DNA from: Paguma larvata
Taxonomy: Eukaryota; Chordata; Mammalia; Carnivora; Viverridae
Assembly: GCA_030068075.1 (NCBI GenBank)
Contig: CM057841.1
Coordinates: 34,203,030-34,267,029 of the forward strand
Direction of reading: 5' to 3'
Length of the DNA: 64,000 bases
Shown: in pieces, positions 22,431 to 34,500 of the stretch
How positions within the stretch are numbered: the first letter of the stretch is position 1
Layout of the letters: each line of letters opens with the position of its first letter
Position numbers and translations under genes: made by a program
Notes under the pieces: model-generated
The model's database searches: none
What the model saw: only the letters and a program-made list of their open reading frames with translations
What the model was told of the DNA's origin: nothing

Positions 22431-22738
22431 TGTTAAAAAGACGACCACAGGCCCCAAATGGAGTCACTTGTGCAAAGCACACATCGCCACCAAACCGACA
22501 CTTAATTGCGGTTCCAACCTTCTCCAGCAATGTAATCTTAAGGAGTCAGTCTGGAATTTTACAGTCAGCATTAGTAAGGTAATCTGCCTAACTGACCCCT
22601 TCCCCCCCCCCATTATAATTTCCCTGTCTCATCCCCTCTGCCTTTAAAAAAACCTCTCCTTCACTTGGGATGGGATGCTGCCCAATTCATGAATTGTTCA
22701 ATAAAGCCAATTGGATCTTTAAAAGTTACTCAGTTACA
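22431..22738 (+). repeat. Probable solo LTR of an endogenous retrovirus
   Basis: A 300-bp interval starts TGTTAAAAAGACGACCACAG. It has an internal A/T promoter-like CCTTTAAAAAAACC and an AATAAA at about 22701, and ends ACTCA. No retroviral coding sequence is attached, and a clean target duplication was not seen. Confidence 0.5.
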
Positions 22739-23262
22739 TTTTTGTTTATTTAACAACACCAACTCCACACTTGGGAGGTTCTGGCAAGTCACTGGCTCAA
22801 AATTACAACCTGGGGGTTAGGCACATCGCCCCCCCCGCCCCCCCTCGAAAGACCGAGGCTTCAGCTCCCCCAGGGTCTGAGACGAGGGCCTGAGGTCCAA
22901 GGTCACAAGGGCTAGCTATTAGGAGGAGCGGGTCTCAAACACAGGTCTTGGGGATGTGAGCTCAAGGCTTCTCTTTAGCGCAGTGACCCCGGAGCCTCAG
23001 ACCGGGGCCGGCAACGCACGAGACGAGGAAACCAGTAAGGTTAAGAAGCCACAGAGCCAGGAGCCAGAGACAGGCAGGACCGGCCCCCCATACGGGCTCG
23101 CCAGGGCAAAAGCCCGCCATGCTCCCCAGGGAGGTGGTCATGGTTCCGAGTCCACCGAGGGACGGGGCTGGAAATAGGAAACAAATGGCTCCAGGGGCGA
23201 AGGTGGGCCGGAAGGGGACGGTTGGGGAGAAAGAGTCCTGGGCCGCAACACACGGCGCTCAC

Positions 23263-23335
23263 CTGCCTCTCGGGGCTCGCTCCCGGCTTCTTCGCGGCAG
23301 CCGGCTTCGCACCTCGCGCCTCTCGCGATAAGAGG
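23263..23335 (-). other. CIAPIN1: CIAPIN1 non-coding exon 1
   Basis: A strong donor (AGGCAG|GTGAGC on the minus strand, intron starting at 23262) ends a GC-rich stretch just upstream of COQ9. The next acceptor in this direction is at 18018-18019, in front of the CIAPIN1 ATG exon. The transcription start is not visible; the upper bound is approximate. Confidence 0.7.
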
Positions 23336-23439
23336 ACTCTGCGGGAGCGGGGGCGGGGGCGCGGGCAGGGCGGAAGTGGCCTTGGCGAGCTCACGGGGCC
23401 GTCCGCCGCGTCACTGTCGGAGGCGTGCCCGCTTCCAAG
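23330..23439. promoter_or_regulatory. Bidirectional CIAPIN1/COQ9 CpG-island promoter
   Basis: Only about 100 bp separate CIAPIN1 exon 1 (minus) from the COQ9 ATG (plus). The interval has no TATA box and is CpG-rich. It contains two adjacent GC boxes at about 23349-23362, an ETS-type CGGAAG at 23371-23376, and the palindrome-like TCTCGCGA at 23321-23328. CpG density stays high from about 22.98 to 23.7 kb. Shared use is inferred from the geometry. Confidence 0.85.
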
Positions 23440-23447
23440 ATGGCGGC
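23437..23447 (+). promoter_or_regulatory. COQ9: YY1-like motif overlapping the COQ9 start codon
   Basis: The 11-mer AAGATGGCGGC matches the well-known YY1 element of mammalian housekeeping promoters. Its ATG is the COQ9 initiation codon, in a strong Kozak context (A at -3, G at +4). Confidence 0.7.
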
Positions 23448-23518
23448 GGCGGCAGCGGCGGTGTCAGGCGCGCTCGGCCGGGCGGGCTGGAGGCTCCTGC
23501 AGCTACGGTGCCTGCCCG
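23440..23518 (+). CDS. COQ9: COQ9 exon 1 (residues 1-26)
   Basis: ATG at 23440, donor CCCG|GTGAGG. It encodes the mitochondrial targeting region ending LLQLRCLP. An in-frame upstream ATG at 23425 would add five residues (MPASK), but the 23440 ATG matches the family start and has the better context. Confidence 0.92.
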
Positions 23519-25488
23519 GTGAGGGGACGGCCGAGCCGGGGAGCGGGGAGGAGCAGGGAGGGGGCACGAAGCCGACCTGGGCTGGGTGCGGGGCGGAAGA
23601 GGCCGTCGTGGCGGCCCACGAGCAAGGTGAGGTGAAGGGCATCGGCGCGGAGCCGCCGGCGTCCAGGGCTCGGAGGGGCCGCCTGGCTGGTTTCCGCTCC
23701 CATTCTCGAGCTGTGAAGGTCAGGAGTAACGGGGTAGGGCCTGTCACTCCCATTAAGGAAGTTAACGGAGCCCCCTAGAGGACTGTGGGTGCCCAGGGTC
23801 TCACAGCTCGGCAGTTGCAGCCTGACAGACGCAGACCCAGTTCTGTTAGTAAGTTCACCGCCAAGTCCCCGGGAAGGGCCACTTCAGGGTCGGAGTTGGG
23901 AACAGCCGCAGAGAGCTCCTTGTCCACTGTTTGCTAAGTCAGTCATTTCCTCACTTCAATAATCCTGTGATACTCTACCACCTTTTCCACAATATAGTCA
24001 GTATTTTTGTTTATGCATCCGAGTTCTTAAAACTAGACGTTTCCTTAAAAGAGGTAACTTTGTATTGCTACTGTAAATGGAAAACCCGTATCACCTTCCA
24101 TAAAGAGAATGTATACGTCAATGTATTAACATAAACATATAACTCATAAAATAATATTCTCCTGTATTTCATCAAATCTCACGCACCACGGTGGCTTCCA
24201 CAGTCGTGCTTTGGGACCTCTCCCTTTTCAAAGTTTCAGGAGTATTCCATTTTTTTTTTTTTGTACAAATACTAAAACACTGATATTTTTACACCTACTG
24301 TTCTATGTCTTTTTTTTTTTTTTCTTGAGAAAGAGAGAGAGAGGATAAGCTGGGGAGATGGGCACAGGGTGGGAGAGAGAGAGAATCTTAAGCAGGCTCC
24401 AAGCTTAGTGTGGAGCCCAATGTTAGGGCCCCATCTCATGACCCTGGAATCGAGACCTGAGCCTCAACCGACAGAGCCACCCAAGCACCCCTATTCTGTG
24501 TTACTTTTAAAATCCCCGTTCTCTGAGTTAATCCATAGGTTTCTTTTTAAAACACGAGTATCCTTTTGTGTTTATACAAAACTCCAATCCAGATATGTTT
24601 AGTTAAAAGAATGCCTGCGACCCAGCAAATCCGCTCCTAGGTGGAGAAATGAAAGTGTAGGTTCGCCATAGGGTTTGTGCAAGTATATTTTATAGCAGCT
24701 TTATTCATGATAGACAAGGCTGAAACAGTCCACAAAAATACTAATCAGTTTAAAATATATACTATGCAAAAGAAGTTTTACACAAATAGGATCTGCTGTA
24801 TGATTCTATTTAGGTGAAATTGTAGGACAGGTTAAATAAACTAGGGTGAAAATGGCGGAGCCGTGTAGGTGGGAAATGAGTGGGAAGGAGCATAAGGGAA
24901 CTTTCTGGGGTGATACTGTTCTTCAGGTAAGGGTTCAGGTTATGCAAGCGTACAGTTTCGTCAGGACTCAGAACTGGTACACGTGTGTATTTGTGTGTTT
25001 CATCACCTATAACTATCACCTCAGTGAAAGACCAGAAAATAAATATCGAACTCTGGTTAATGACATGCACGCCAGAATGTGTGGCACCGAAGAATACTGA
25101 GGGCTACAACAAACGCGTCAAACGTAAGATGGATCGGTGACCGAAGAGTGGGACAGACCTGTGGAACCTAGGTGGTGGGTACACAGGTGTCCATGCCATA
25201 GGTTTTTCAACCTGTCGTATGAAATTTTCTATAATAAAATGTTGGGAAAGAAGGAAAGTAGCACGGGCCTGTACCTTCCAAGGCCCTTCCTATAGTCGCC
25301 CCTGTGGGGCACCCAGGTAGCTCGGTTGGTTGACCGTTGACCATCCCATCTGACTCTTGGTTTCAGCTCAGGTCATGATCTCATGGTCGTGGGATTGAGC
25401 CCCATGTTGGGCTCCGCGCTGAGCATGGAGCCTGCTTGAGATTCTTTCTCTCTCCTTCTGCCACGCTCCCCCACTCACTCTGTGTGTG

Positions 25489-25525
<37 letters not shown>

Positions 25526-28500
25526 ATAAATAAATAAATAAATAAATAAAGGGAGATTAGTGACCTGTGTGAAGACACTATATAAATACTGTAGGAATCA
25601 GTACTCAGACCTTCTCGTTTCTAGTCCAGTACTCTTGCTATAATATAAATATGTAGCAATTTCAGGTCATTTTCACGTTTTGATTGGGCTTCACAACACT
25701 CCCATGGAGCAAACAGACTCTTAATTTGCATGTTTTAAAATCATGCTCATTGGGGTGAAGCCTGTTACCGCACAGTTAAATGAAAGCAAAAGGCCAGAAG
25801 CCAGGTCTTCGGTTACCTGGCTCTTGCTTTTGCCGCCACATCATGTCTCAAGGTTGCCAGCTTACTGAAGATTTTTGTCTGGGACTCGATACTCGGATAA
25901 GTGGTTCTGGAGTAGACTCAGCCCTGCTTTTCCTCTCCCCCCATCCCTCACGCCATTCCGGGTATCACAGAGTCTTCTCTGGTAAGCGTTCCTGCCTGAC
26001 CAGCCCAGTTCTTGTTTCAGTGTCCCGTTGCCAATCCGCCGTGGTGTCGCGTGCGTTCCGCGCTTCGGCCCTGCAGCTAAAGTCTTCGGATGAGCAGAAG
26101 CAACAGCCGCCCCCGTCTTTTTCTCAGCAACATCCTGAGACACACGGGGCAGAAGAACCCAATCCAGAATCTTCTCGTTCACCCCCCAGGTATGTATCAG
26201 GACCCCAGTCCATCCATTTCTGGCCATTTTGCATGTTTGGGTGTTTCTGTCCTTCCTCTCCTTCCTTTCTCCTCTTTCTCCTCCTCTTCACCTTCCATCA
26301 TGTTAGAAGCTATCTTTGAAAGGAACCTATTGGTTTTTTTCTTTTAATGGTGCCTGTACACTCTAAAATATCTAATCAATATAAAGAAGTTCATAAAAGT
26401 ATAACAAAAATTACCAGAAATCACAAACCCTGAAATAACTCTAACGTTTTTGCGAATGTCCTTTTAGATGCTTTTTAAGTGTGTTCCATATATAAATCTA
26501 TATACAGTAAGTTACTAATTACACTGTACACTGCTATGCCATTCCAGAACCTGTTTTTTCACTCAGCAGTATATTTTTAATGTTTTCCCAGTCTGTATGA
26601 TTTTCATGGTTGCGTATGGTTGCGTAATAGTCCAGCAAACGGCAGTATTAAAATTTATTTAACCTACCTTGGAGCCTCTGGACGGCTTAGTCGATCAAAG
26701 GTCCAACTTCACCTCAGGTCACGATCTCACCATAGGTGGGTTTGAGCCCTATTTCAGGCTGTGCGCTGACAGCTCAGAGCCTGGAGCCTGCTTCGGATTC
26801 TGTGTCTCCCTCCTTCTCTGCCCCTCCCCCATTCATGTGCTCTCACTCTCTCTCAAGAATAAACATTAAAAAATTTTTAATTTATTTAACCTATTTTTTA
26901 TTGATGAATATTTAGATTTCCTTCACTGGTATAAGACATAATGTGATCAGGTGTGTGATTCTCTCAGCAGGGGGAGCACTGAGTCAAAGTCTGTGCACAT
27001 CTAAAATTTTGTTACGAATGTGGGACCAAATTGGCCTCTAGGAAGGAGATAGTAGTTTACATTCCCATTAGATATTTTTTCTTCTTAATTCTGCCACTGA
27101 GAAGTTCCGCTAGCTCTGAACTTAGGGCGGAACATAATTTTTCTGGTCTCCTAGTTCAAGTACTTCTCATTTCAATCGAGCAAATATGTTTTGAGGATCT
27201 CCTTTGTGCCAGGCCCTGTGAGTGCTGCAGCCACTGGCCCTGTCCTCATGGGGTTATCATTTGGCACAAATACAGACGAAGACACAGTGTGCCACGGGCT
27301 GTAAGCAGGGGAATCCAGAGTGCTCTGGAGCGTTTGCCTTCCTGAGACGTGACCTCCTCACTCGCTGGGTCCCTGTTCTCGGTGACTGTGTGAGAGGAGC
27401 AGGGTGACAGAATTTTTGTTCTGTTGGCATTGAAACATCAGCGCTGGTGCAGGTGTCTTAAAGGAGGCCCAGAGCCCCCGGTTTCTGGTCAGGCACATTT
27501 TGCGTGTTAGGCAGCAGGCAATGAGAGGAGGTGTGCTGGGCTCCGTCCCCATGTCTCTGCTGGGTTTGGGTCTCAGATACACAGATCAGGGTGGCGAGGA
27601 GGAGGAGGACCACGAGAGTGAGGAGCAGCTGCAGCACCGCATCCTGACGGCGGCCCTGAAGTTCGTGCCTGCCCACGGATGGACGGCGGAGGCCATTGCG
27701 GAAGGAGCCCAGGTGTGTATAGGAGAGGGCGGGGCAGCCGGGCCGGGGCTGCCCGGCAGGGAGTCACACAGGCCAGAGCAGAGGGCTCATGCTTTCTTCT
27801 GGCTCAGCTCAGAGCCCCTCACCACTACAGGATTGGGGGAGGGTGTGTTTTCCCAATAGGGTGAAAATAACTTTATTTTTTAATGTAGAACACTTAGACC
27901 ATGGAGTTGGTTCTTGCGAGCTAGGTTCTAAAGGCGGCCCCTTAGGTGAGAATTGCCCGTGATCACAACTACCACATGTCATTGACTAAGACAGCAGTGG
28001 TTGTAAGAAGAGCCATTATTTTATGCATCACTAAAAAAGAAAAAATGCTACCTATTAAACCCGGACACATTGTCAATTGCATGATAAACGCTGATTGTTT
28101 AAAATGAAAAAGCAGGGGAGCATCTGGCTGGCTTGGTCGGTAGAACGTATGACTCTTGATCTTGGAGCTGTGAGTTCCAGCCCACGTTGGGTATAGAAAT
28201 TACTTAAAAATAAAAATCTTAATAAAATGAAATGAAAAAATAGGTGCATCTGAAAACTGATGAAATCTGGCGTTTGAAAACTCTCAAGAGGGCACCACTT
28301 AGGAGACCAACACGCCTTGTTTTTCCCAGTACGTCTGACAGCGTTTCCTCCTGCGTTGGCACAGATGGCTACTTTAGATTTAGCTGTTGGCTCACGTTGA
28401 GGCTGTGTGTGCAGACTTGTCAAGCATAGCCAGATACTGTCCTGCGGGGGAGCACAGTGAGAACAGAAAGCAGAGGAATTCCAGGTTCCCATCTCCCGTC

Positions 28501-31500
28501 CCAAGCTTGCAGGGAATCGGGATGGAAGGGTGAGCATGTTTGAACGCTGGCGGGAGCGCAGAACAAGGGTGAAGTACAGGCACGAGAGAAAGTGGCAAAA
28601 TCCGAAGTCCAGAGTCCCTTCGAGGCCGGAATTAGGAGATCTGGGGAACGAGCACAGGGACTGACCTTAGATGTGTTAGGGGTGAGGTTGGAGAAGACAG
28701 CTACAGGTTTAGTTTCTAGAATGTTAAGGGAGTTCCCAGGGGACAGCTCTGTTCCCAGTGAAGTAGGTGTGGTTGTCTCATGAACCTGAAGTTAAGAAAG
28801 GGTAAGAGGAGACAAAGGTTTGAGGGTGGCAGAGAATGTTAGAAACAGTTATTACAGGAAGTGGTGGAACAAGTAGAGGACAGAAATGTCACAGGATTGT
28901 TTGGAAAAATCTTTTTTTTTTTAAGGGAGAGAATCACTATCAAAGTTACCTATATTCACAGTCATAGAATTTTTTTTTTAATATCTATTAATTTTTGAGA
29001 GAGAGAGAGAGAGACAGAACATGAGTGGGGAAAGGGCAGAGAGGGAGACAGAATCCAAAGCAGGCTCCAGACTTCGAGCTATCAGCACAGAGCCTGACTC
29101 GGGGCTCGAACCCATGAACCGTGAGATCATGACCTGAGCCGAAGTCAGACGCTTAACCGACTGAGCCACCCAGGGGCCCCTGTTGGAAAAATTTTGTACT
29201 GAATACTGTACAGGTAACTGGTCTTTTATCACTGCGTCCTGTGCATATCTTCATTCATAGTGGCTGCGTAATACCTGTTGTATTTACTTGACCTCAATTG
29301 ATAGACATTTGGGTTGTTTCCAGTTTTTTAGTATTCTAAACCTATTTGTACAACATTTAAGCGCATTTTGAGAAGGGGAGTTGCTGTTTTGGGGTGGGTC
29401 GGTCTGGATGGAAACTACACGGGTTATTCAGAGAGAGAGAGGGAACTTAATACCATGAAGGGGGACCTGCGTGTAAAGTTGGTCACCAGGTAACTGGCAG
29501 GATAAAAAGAAGCCCCGACGGTATTACGGAGGTTGCCACAGGGTGTATAGTGCCCTCTCCAGGGCTAAGGAGACAAAGGGGAGAATTGGAATTGTTAAAA
29601 TGAGAAGCCTGAAGGAGAGTCCCTGTGGAGGCGAGGAGGAGGAGGAAGTGCTTGGCCAGCGTTGCTGTCTCTAAGTTTAGAGAGAGGGTCCCCTGGGGCT
29701 GCACCCTACCTCTGGGGGCAAGGGAGGACGGTGGCTCAGTGGAACCAGTTCTTCGGGTTCTGGGAAGGGTGCAGACCAGCTCAGCTGCGGCCAGGCCGGC
29801 AGTGGGAGGTGCCGCCGCTGGGTGAAGACGGCTGCTGGGGAGCCGCTAGCAGGCAGGATGTCCCCAGGAAGGAGAGAGAGTCTTCCTCTCCTCTAGCCTC
29901 ACCGTCTCCCTCCAGCGACGACGGGCAGAGCCTAGCATGGAGCCCGGAGTGCGGCTTGTGGGGCTGCAGCCCCTGCATCACAAAGCTGAGGCTGAGACAG
30001 TAGCTCACCACCTGGTCCAGAGGGAGAGAGAGAGAAAATATGTAATTTTTTTCCCAAATATTTATTTAAGTAATCTCTACACCCAGTGTGAACTCACAAC
30101 CGGAAGATCAAAAGTCACATACTCTACTGACCGGGCCAGCCGGGAGCCCCGAGTGTGTGTATTTTTGAGGGTCTTGTTACATACGTAGTAGAACAAGATA
30201 GTCTGGTGGTGAAGAGTTCTGAGCCTCAGTTTCCCCACCTGTAAAATGTGAGTGAGGATAGCACCCACCAGCTGGAGTGGCGACGTAGCTGAGGCCACAG
30301 TGAGACTGTGTGCATCGTGTGCTCAGTAGGGCGCCTGACGCAGCATCAGTCCCCGTTAGTGTTGGTGCGGCTGCAAGTCTGGGGCAGGACACTGCCCAGT
30401 TGCCCTCTGCAAAGGCTCTGCATTTCCGCCAAAACCGAGGCGCTTTCTCCACTCCCAACAGGAGGGATTTAGAGTTAATACTTTTTGTTCCTTCCCTGCC
30501 CTCTCTCCCTGGTGCTGTCGCTGGTCTGCCTCCAGTAGCTGCTCAGTGATTGCCATGTATCAGGAATAGCAAGGGACCATCGTGGCATTGTTAGCTCCTT
30601 AACAACTCATGAAGAAAAATGTTTTGGGGCACCTGGGTGGCTCAGTCATTTGAGCATCCGACTTCAGCTTAGGTCATGATCTCATGGTTTGTGAGTTCGA
30701 GTCCTATGTCAGGCTCTCTGCTGTCCGTGCAGAGCCTGCTTTAGATCCTCTGTCCCCCTCTCTCTCTCTGCCCCCCCCCCTCGCTCTCTCTCTGTCTCTC
30801 TCAAAAATGAATAAACGTTTGGGGTGCCTGGGTGGCTCAGTTAGTTAAGCGTCTGACTTTGGCTGAGGTCATGATCTTATGGTCCGTGACTTAGAGCCCT
30901 GTGTAGGGCTCTGTGCTGACAGCTCAGAGCCTGGAACCTGCTTTGGATTCTGTCTCCCTCTCTCTGCCCCTTCTCCACTCATGCTCTGTCTCTCTTTCTT
31001 TCTCAAAAAATAAATAAACATTAAAAAAAGAATATATTTTTAAAAATGAATAAACATTTTTTTAATGTTTTATTTATTTTTGAGACAGAGCATGAGCAGG
31101 GGAGGGGCAGAGAGAGAGGGAGACACAACATCTGACGTGGGGCTCAGACCCACAAACCGTGAGATCATGATCTGAGTCAAACTTGGACGCTTAACCAACT
31201 GAGCCACCCAGGCGCCCCATAAACATTTATTTTAAAAAAAGAAAAGAAAAATGTTTTTTGGTTTTTTCGTTTTTTGTTTACTTCTTTTGTTTCTTTCTTT
31301 ATTATTTTTTTCTACAACAGAGAGACTTAAGTTCCCAGAGATTCAGGTTAACTGAATTGGTGAGGAAGAACTGAGTGCTCTTCCCAGCCCCTTTTTTATA
31401 TTAGGGCTCTAGGTTACAAGTGTCAAGCTCAATGCTGATGGGCTCAAGCAGGCAAGGGTGTGTTTTGGCTCATTTAGTTTTTTTTAAATTTTTTAAAATT

Positions 31501-34500
31501 TTTTAACGTTTATTTATTTTTGAGACATAGAGACAGAGCGTGAGCAGGCGGAGGTCAGAGAGAGAGGGAGACACAGAATCCGAAGCAGGCTCCAGGCTCT
31601 GATGAGCCGTCAGCACAGAGCCCGACGTGGGGCTCGAACTCATAGACCGTGAGATCATGACCTGAGCCGAAGTCGGCCGCTCAACTGACTGAGCCACCCA
31701 GGCGCCCCTTGGCTCATTTAATAACAAACATCTGGAAGTAGCTCTAGCACAGCGATCTTAGACTGTGCTGCCGGGAGTCGTCTCTCCATCCTGTCTGCTT
31801 TGCTTTTCTCTCTGTGAGCTTCGCTCTCAGCAGGGGCTTCCCACGCAGGACTAGAAATGGTTCGGCAGCCCCCGTGGAAAGAGAGCACTTCTTTTCCATG
31901 AGCACTAGCAAAGGTCCAGAGGCGGCCTCTTAGGGCCTGGATTTGGTCGTGTGCACCTCCCTGAGCTAGTCACCGTGAACTCCGGTTACCCACATGTGGC
32001 TCTCACGCTTTACAGCACGTCCAAGGGTAAGCACCCGCCTGCGGCTCGGGTCACCATCTCATGGTTCGTGAGCCCTGCTTCGGGTGAGCGCTGACAGTGT
32101 GGGATTCCATCTGTCTCTCTCTCTATCTCCCCTCCTCTCTGCCCCTCATGAGATTCTCTCTCTTTCTGTCCCTCACTCACTCGTACCCTCTCCTTCAAAA
32201 AAAAAAAAAAAAAAAAAACAAACACCGAAGGGTTGGTGGAGTATGGAGAGATTGCCAGTCAGCTTCACTCAAATCACGTGGACCAGGGGTGAGGAGTAGG
32301 GTTATCCCGTTAAAACTCAAGCTGCTGTTACTAGGGAAAGAGGCTCTAGTGAAGAACAGACAACACCTGTCCACTACATTTGTCTGCCACTTTTCCGTTT
32401 TCTCTGTCTCCTTGTGTAGTCTCTGGGTCTCTCCAGCGCAGCGGCCAGCATGTTTGGGAATGATGGCAGCGAGCTGATACTGCATTTCGTGACCCAGTGC
32501 AATGCCCGGCTCACTCACGTGCTGGAGGAGGAGCAGAAGCTGGTACAGCTGGGCCAGGCCGAGTAAGTCCTGTGGCAGTTTTGCTCAGGGTGGCAGCTAA
32601 GGACCAGGGGGCTCAGGCCCCACCAACAGTCCCAGGAAGCCAATCCAGGCAGAGCCAAAAGAGAAGAGCATTGAGCAGCCCCGCTGCTTTCAGGGGACTG
32701 GAGCACAGCTGCCTCTCTGTGACAGCGGGGGTCAGGCCAGCCTCCGAAGCTGGTGGGACCCTCCTCCCTAGCGCTGAGTAAGCAGTGTAGCCCCGGGCCC
32801 CTGCCTTTGACCCAGAGACACACTGTTTTCTTTTCCCTCTTCCAGGAAGAGGAAGACAGACCAGTTCCTGAGGGACGCAGTGGAAACCAGACTGAGAATG
32901 CTGATCCCGTACCTCGAGCACTGGCCCCGGGTACAGAGTCCATACCTAGGCCGCAGGGCGCCGATGCGTTCGTATCCTTAGTTCTCAGCACCTTGCGCTC
33001 GGAGGGCCCTGCACATTCTTCAGAAGCTAGCTCGTTAATCTGCACAGACCTGGGGCTTCCTAGTGCGCTTGGTGGAGCTAGGGAGTGCAGGCTTGGGCGT
33101 GCCAGAGGGAGTAACTGAGCCATCTGGGTCTCAGTTCCTAGAAATGTGAGTGGCTTGGGTACTGGGTCACATCGTGTTGGCTCCTGGTGGCCTGAGAGTG
33201 CTCCAGGTCTTCAGTGACGAGGAATCCGTGGAGGAGATTCGAAAATGAGATTCTGTTGGCCATCGTCATTAACAGGCCTGTTGTGTTCTGGATCTCAGAG
33301 GACTGGGACGTCTTTTCCAACTGTCGACGTGATGCTTGAGAATTGGAGTATTCATTCTAAGGGCTTTTCATCCCCTTTCCTGAAGCTTCCTTTCTCCTGT
33401 TTCAAAGCATGTCACGGTGCGGGCCATTCTCTTAGTTAACAACATGCAGTCCGAGCACATCAGGAATGAGAGGGCGGCAGGGATCACCTAGTGTCCTCCA
33501 CCCACTCCCGGGCCATCGCGCCCGTCAGTCGGTTGACAGACATTGGAAGAGCAGCAGCGCGCCCGGCCCCAGGCTCAGTGTGGAGGCGGTCCCGCGAGAG
33601 CAGAGTCCTGTCCCCTGCCTGTGCGTGCCACACTGCGTTTTCAGGCCTTGGGCCTGACTCCTTCCACCTCGCGGTCAAAGCAGTGGAAGTGTGTGTATGG
33701 GGCCCTGGCTGCCTTCTGACTCGGCACGTTTTCTTCTGGGCTACGTCAATAAGAAAAAACTCTCCAGCCGAGCCAGCGCCCGACCCAGCTCCTGCAGGCC
33801 ACAGCCCGTGGATTTTTGAGTTGGTACAGTGACAAGACCTTGTGCTCTCAGGAGTCGGTGTCTGCTAAGGAAGTGTCTCTGGGTGTGCCATTGCTTATAT
33901 TCGCTGAAGGATTTTTGGTTTCAGGTACCAGAAACCAACTTGAGTTAAGCAAAACTCCAGGGAGGGATTTCTCATGAGGTTGCCATGGGGCATCAAGGGC
34001 AGGAATGCTGCTGGGCCCTGGGGTTTGGGCCTAGAAGCCACCCCAGGCCCTCCTCCCATCTCTGCAGACTGGGGTGCCCTCCACGTCCTTGCTCTCAGCA
34101 CTCTTAGACCAGCCTAGACCCTCCGACTGCCTGCCGTCCCAAGTCCACGTGCTGGCCAAGTCCACGTGCTGGGTGTGGAGCACCCAAGTGGGCCGGCCGA
34201 GGGCAGGGTCCGCGCCTGGCTCCCATCGGCCGTAGCCAGGGCTGTCAGCTGCCGGGAGCTCACACCAACCGGCGGAGATGGTGGGCCCCGGCAGGAGAGT
34301 TGGGCGGGCCCTCTCCCATGCTTCCGTGGAGAGGCGAGGCGCCGTCCACCTGTGCTCTGTCATTCCCCGTGTGCAGTACCTGCTTCTCTGTCCTTCTTTC
34401 CTCAGGCCCTCAGCATCCTCATGCTCCCTCACAACATCCCGTCCAGCCTAAACCTGATCACCAGTATGGTGGACGACATGTGGCATTACGCCGGGGACCA

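Larger units (their letters stand above)
18018..23262 (-). other. CIAPIN1: CIAPIN1 intron 1, no exon seen
   Basis: Holds the MIR and 27-bp tandem repeat (18.6-18.85 kb), an L2, three CAN-SINEs, a MIR at 20.1 kb, and the MER5-like and LTR-like pair at 22.2-22.74 kb. The stretch 21.55-22.2 kb has nothing I recognise. Confidence 0.6.
27713..32419 (+). other. COQ9: COQ9 intron 3, SINE-rich
   Basis: The longest COQ9 intron (4.7 kb). It holds eight CAN-SINEs, including the cluster at 30.63-31.22 kb, and old L1 pieces around 28.9-29.4 kb. No exon or RNA gene was seen; 29.4-30.0 kb is unclassified unique sequence. Confidence 0.6.

Noticed and set aside
22431..22738. Full endogenous provirus
   Set aside because: Only an LTR-like segment is present; no gag, pol or env sequence was seen nearby.
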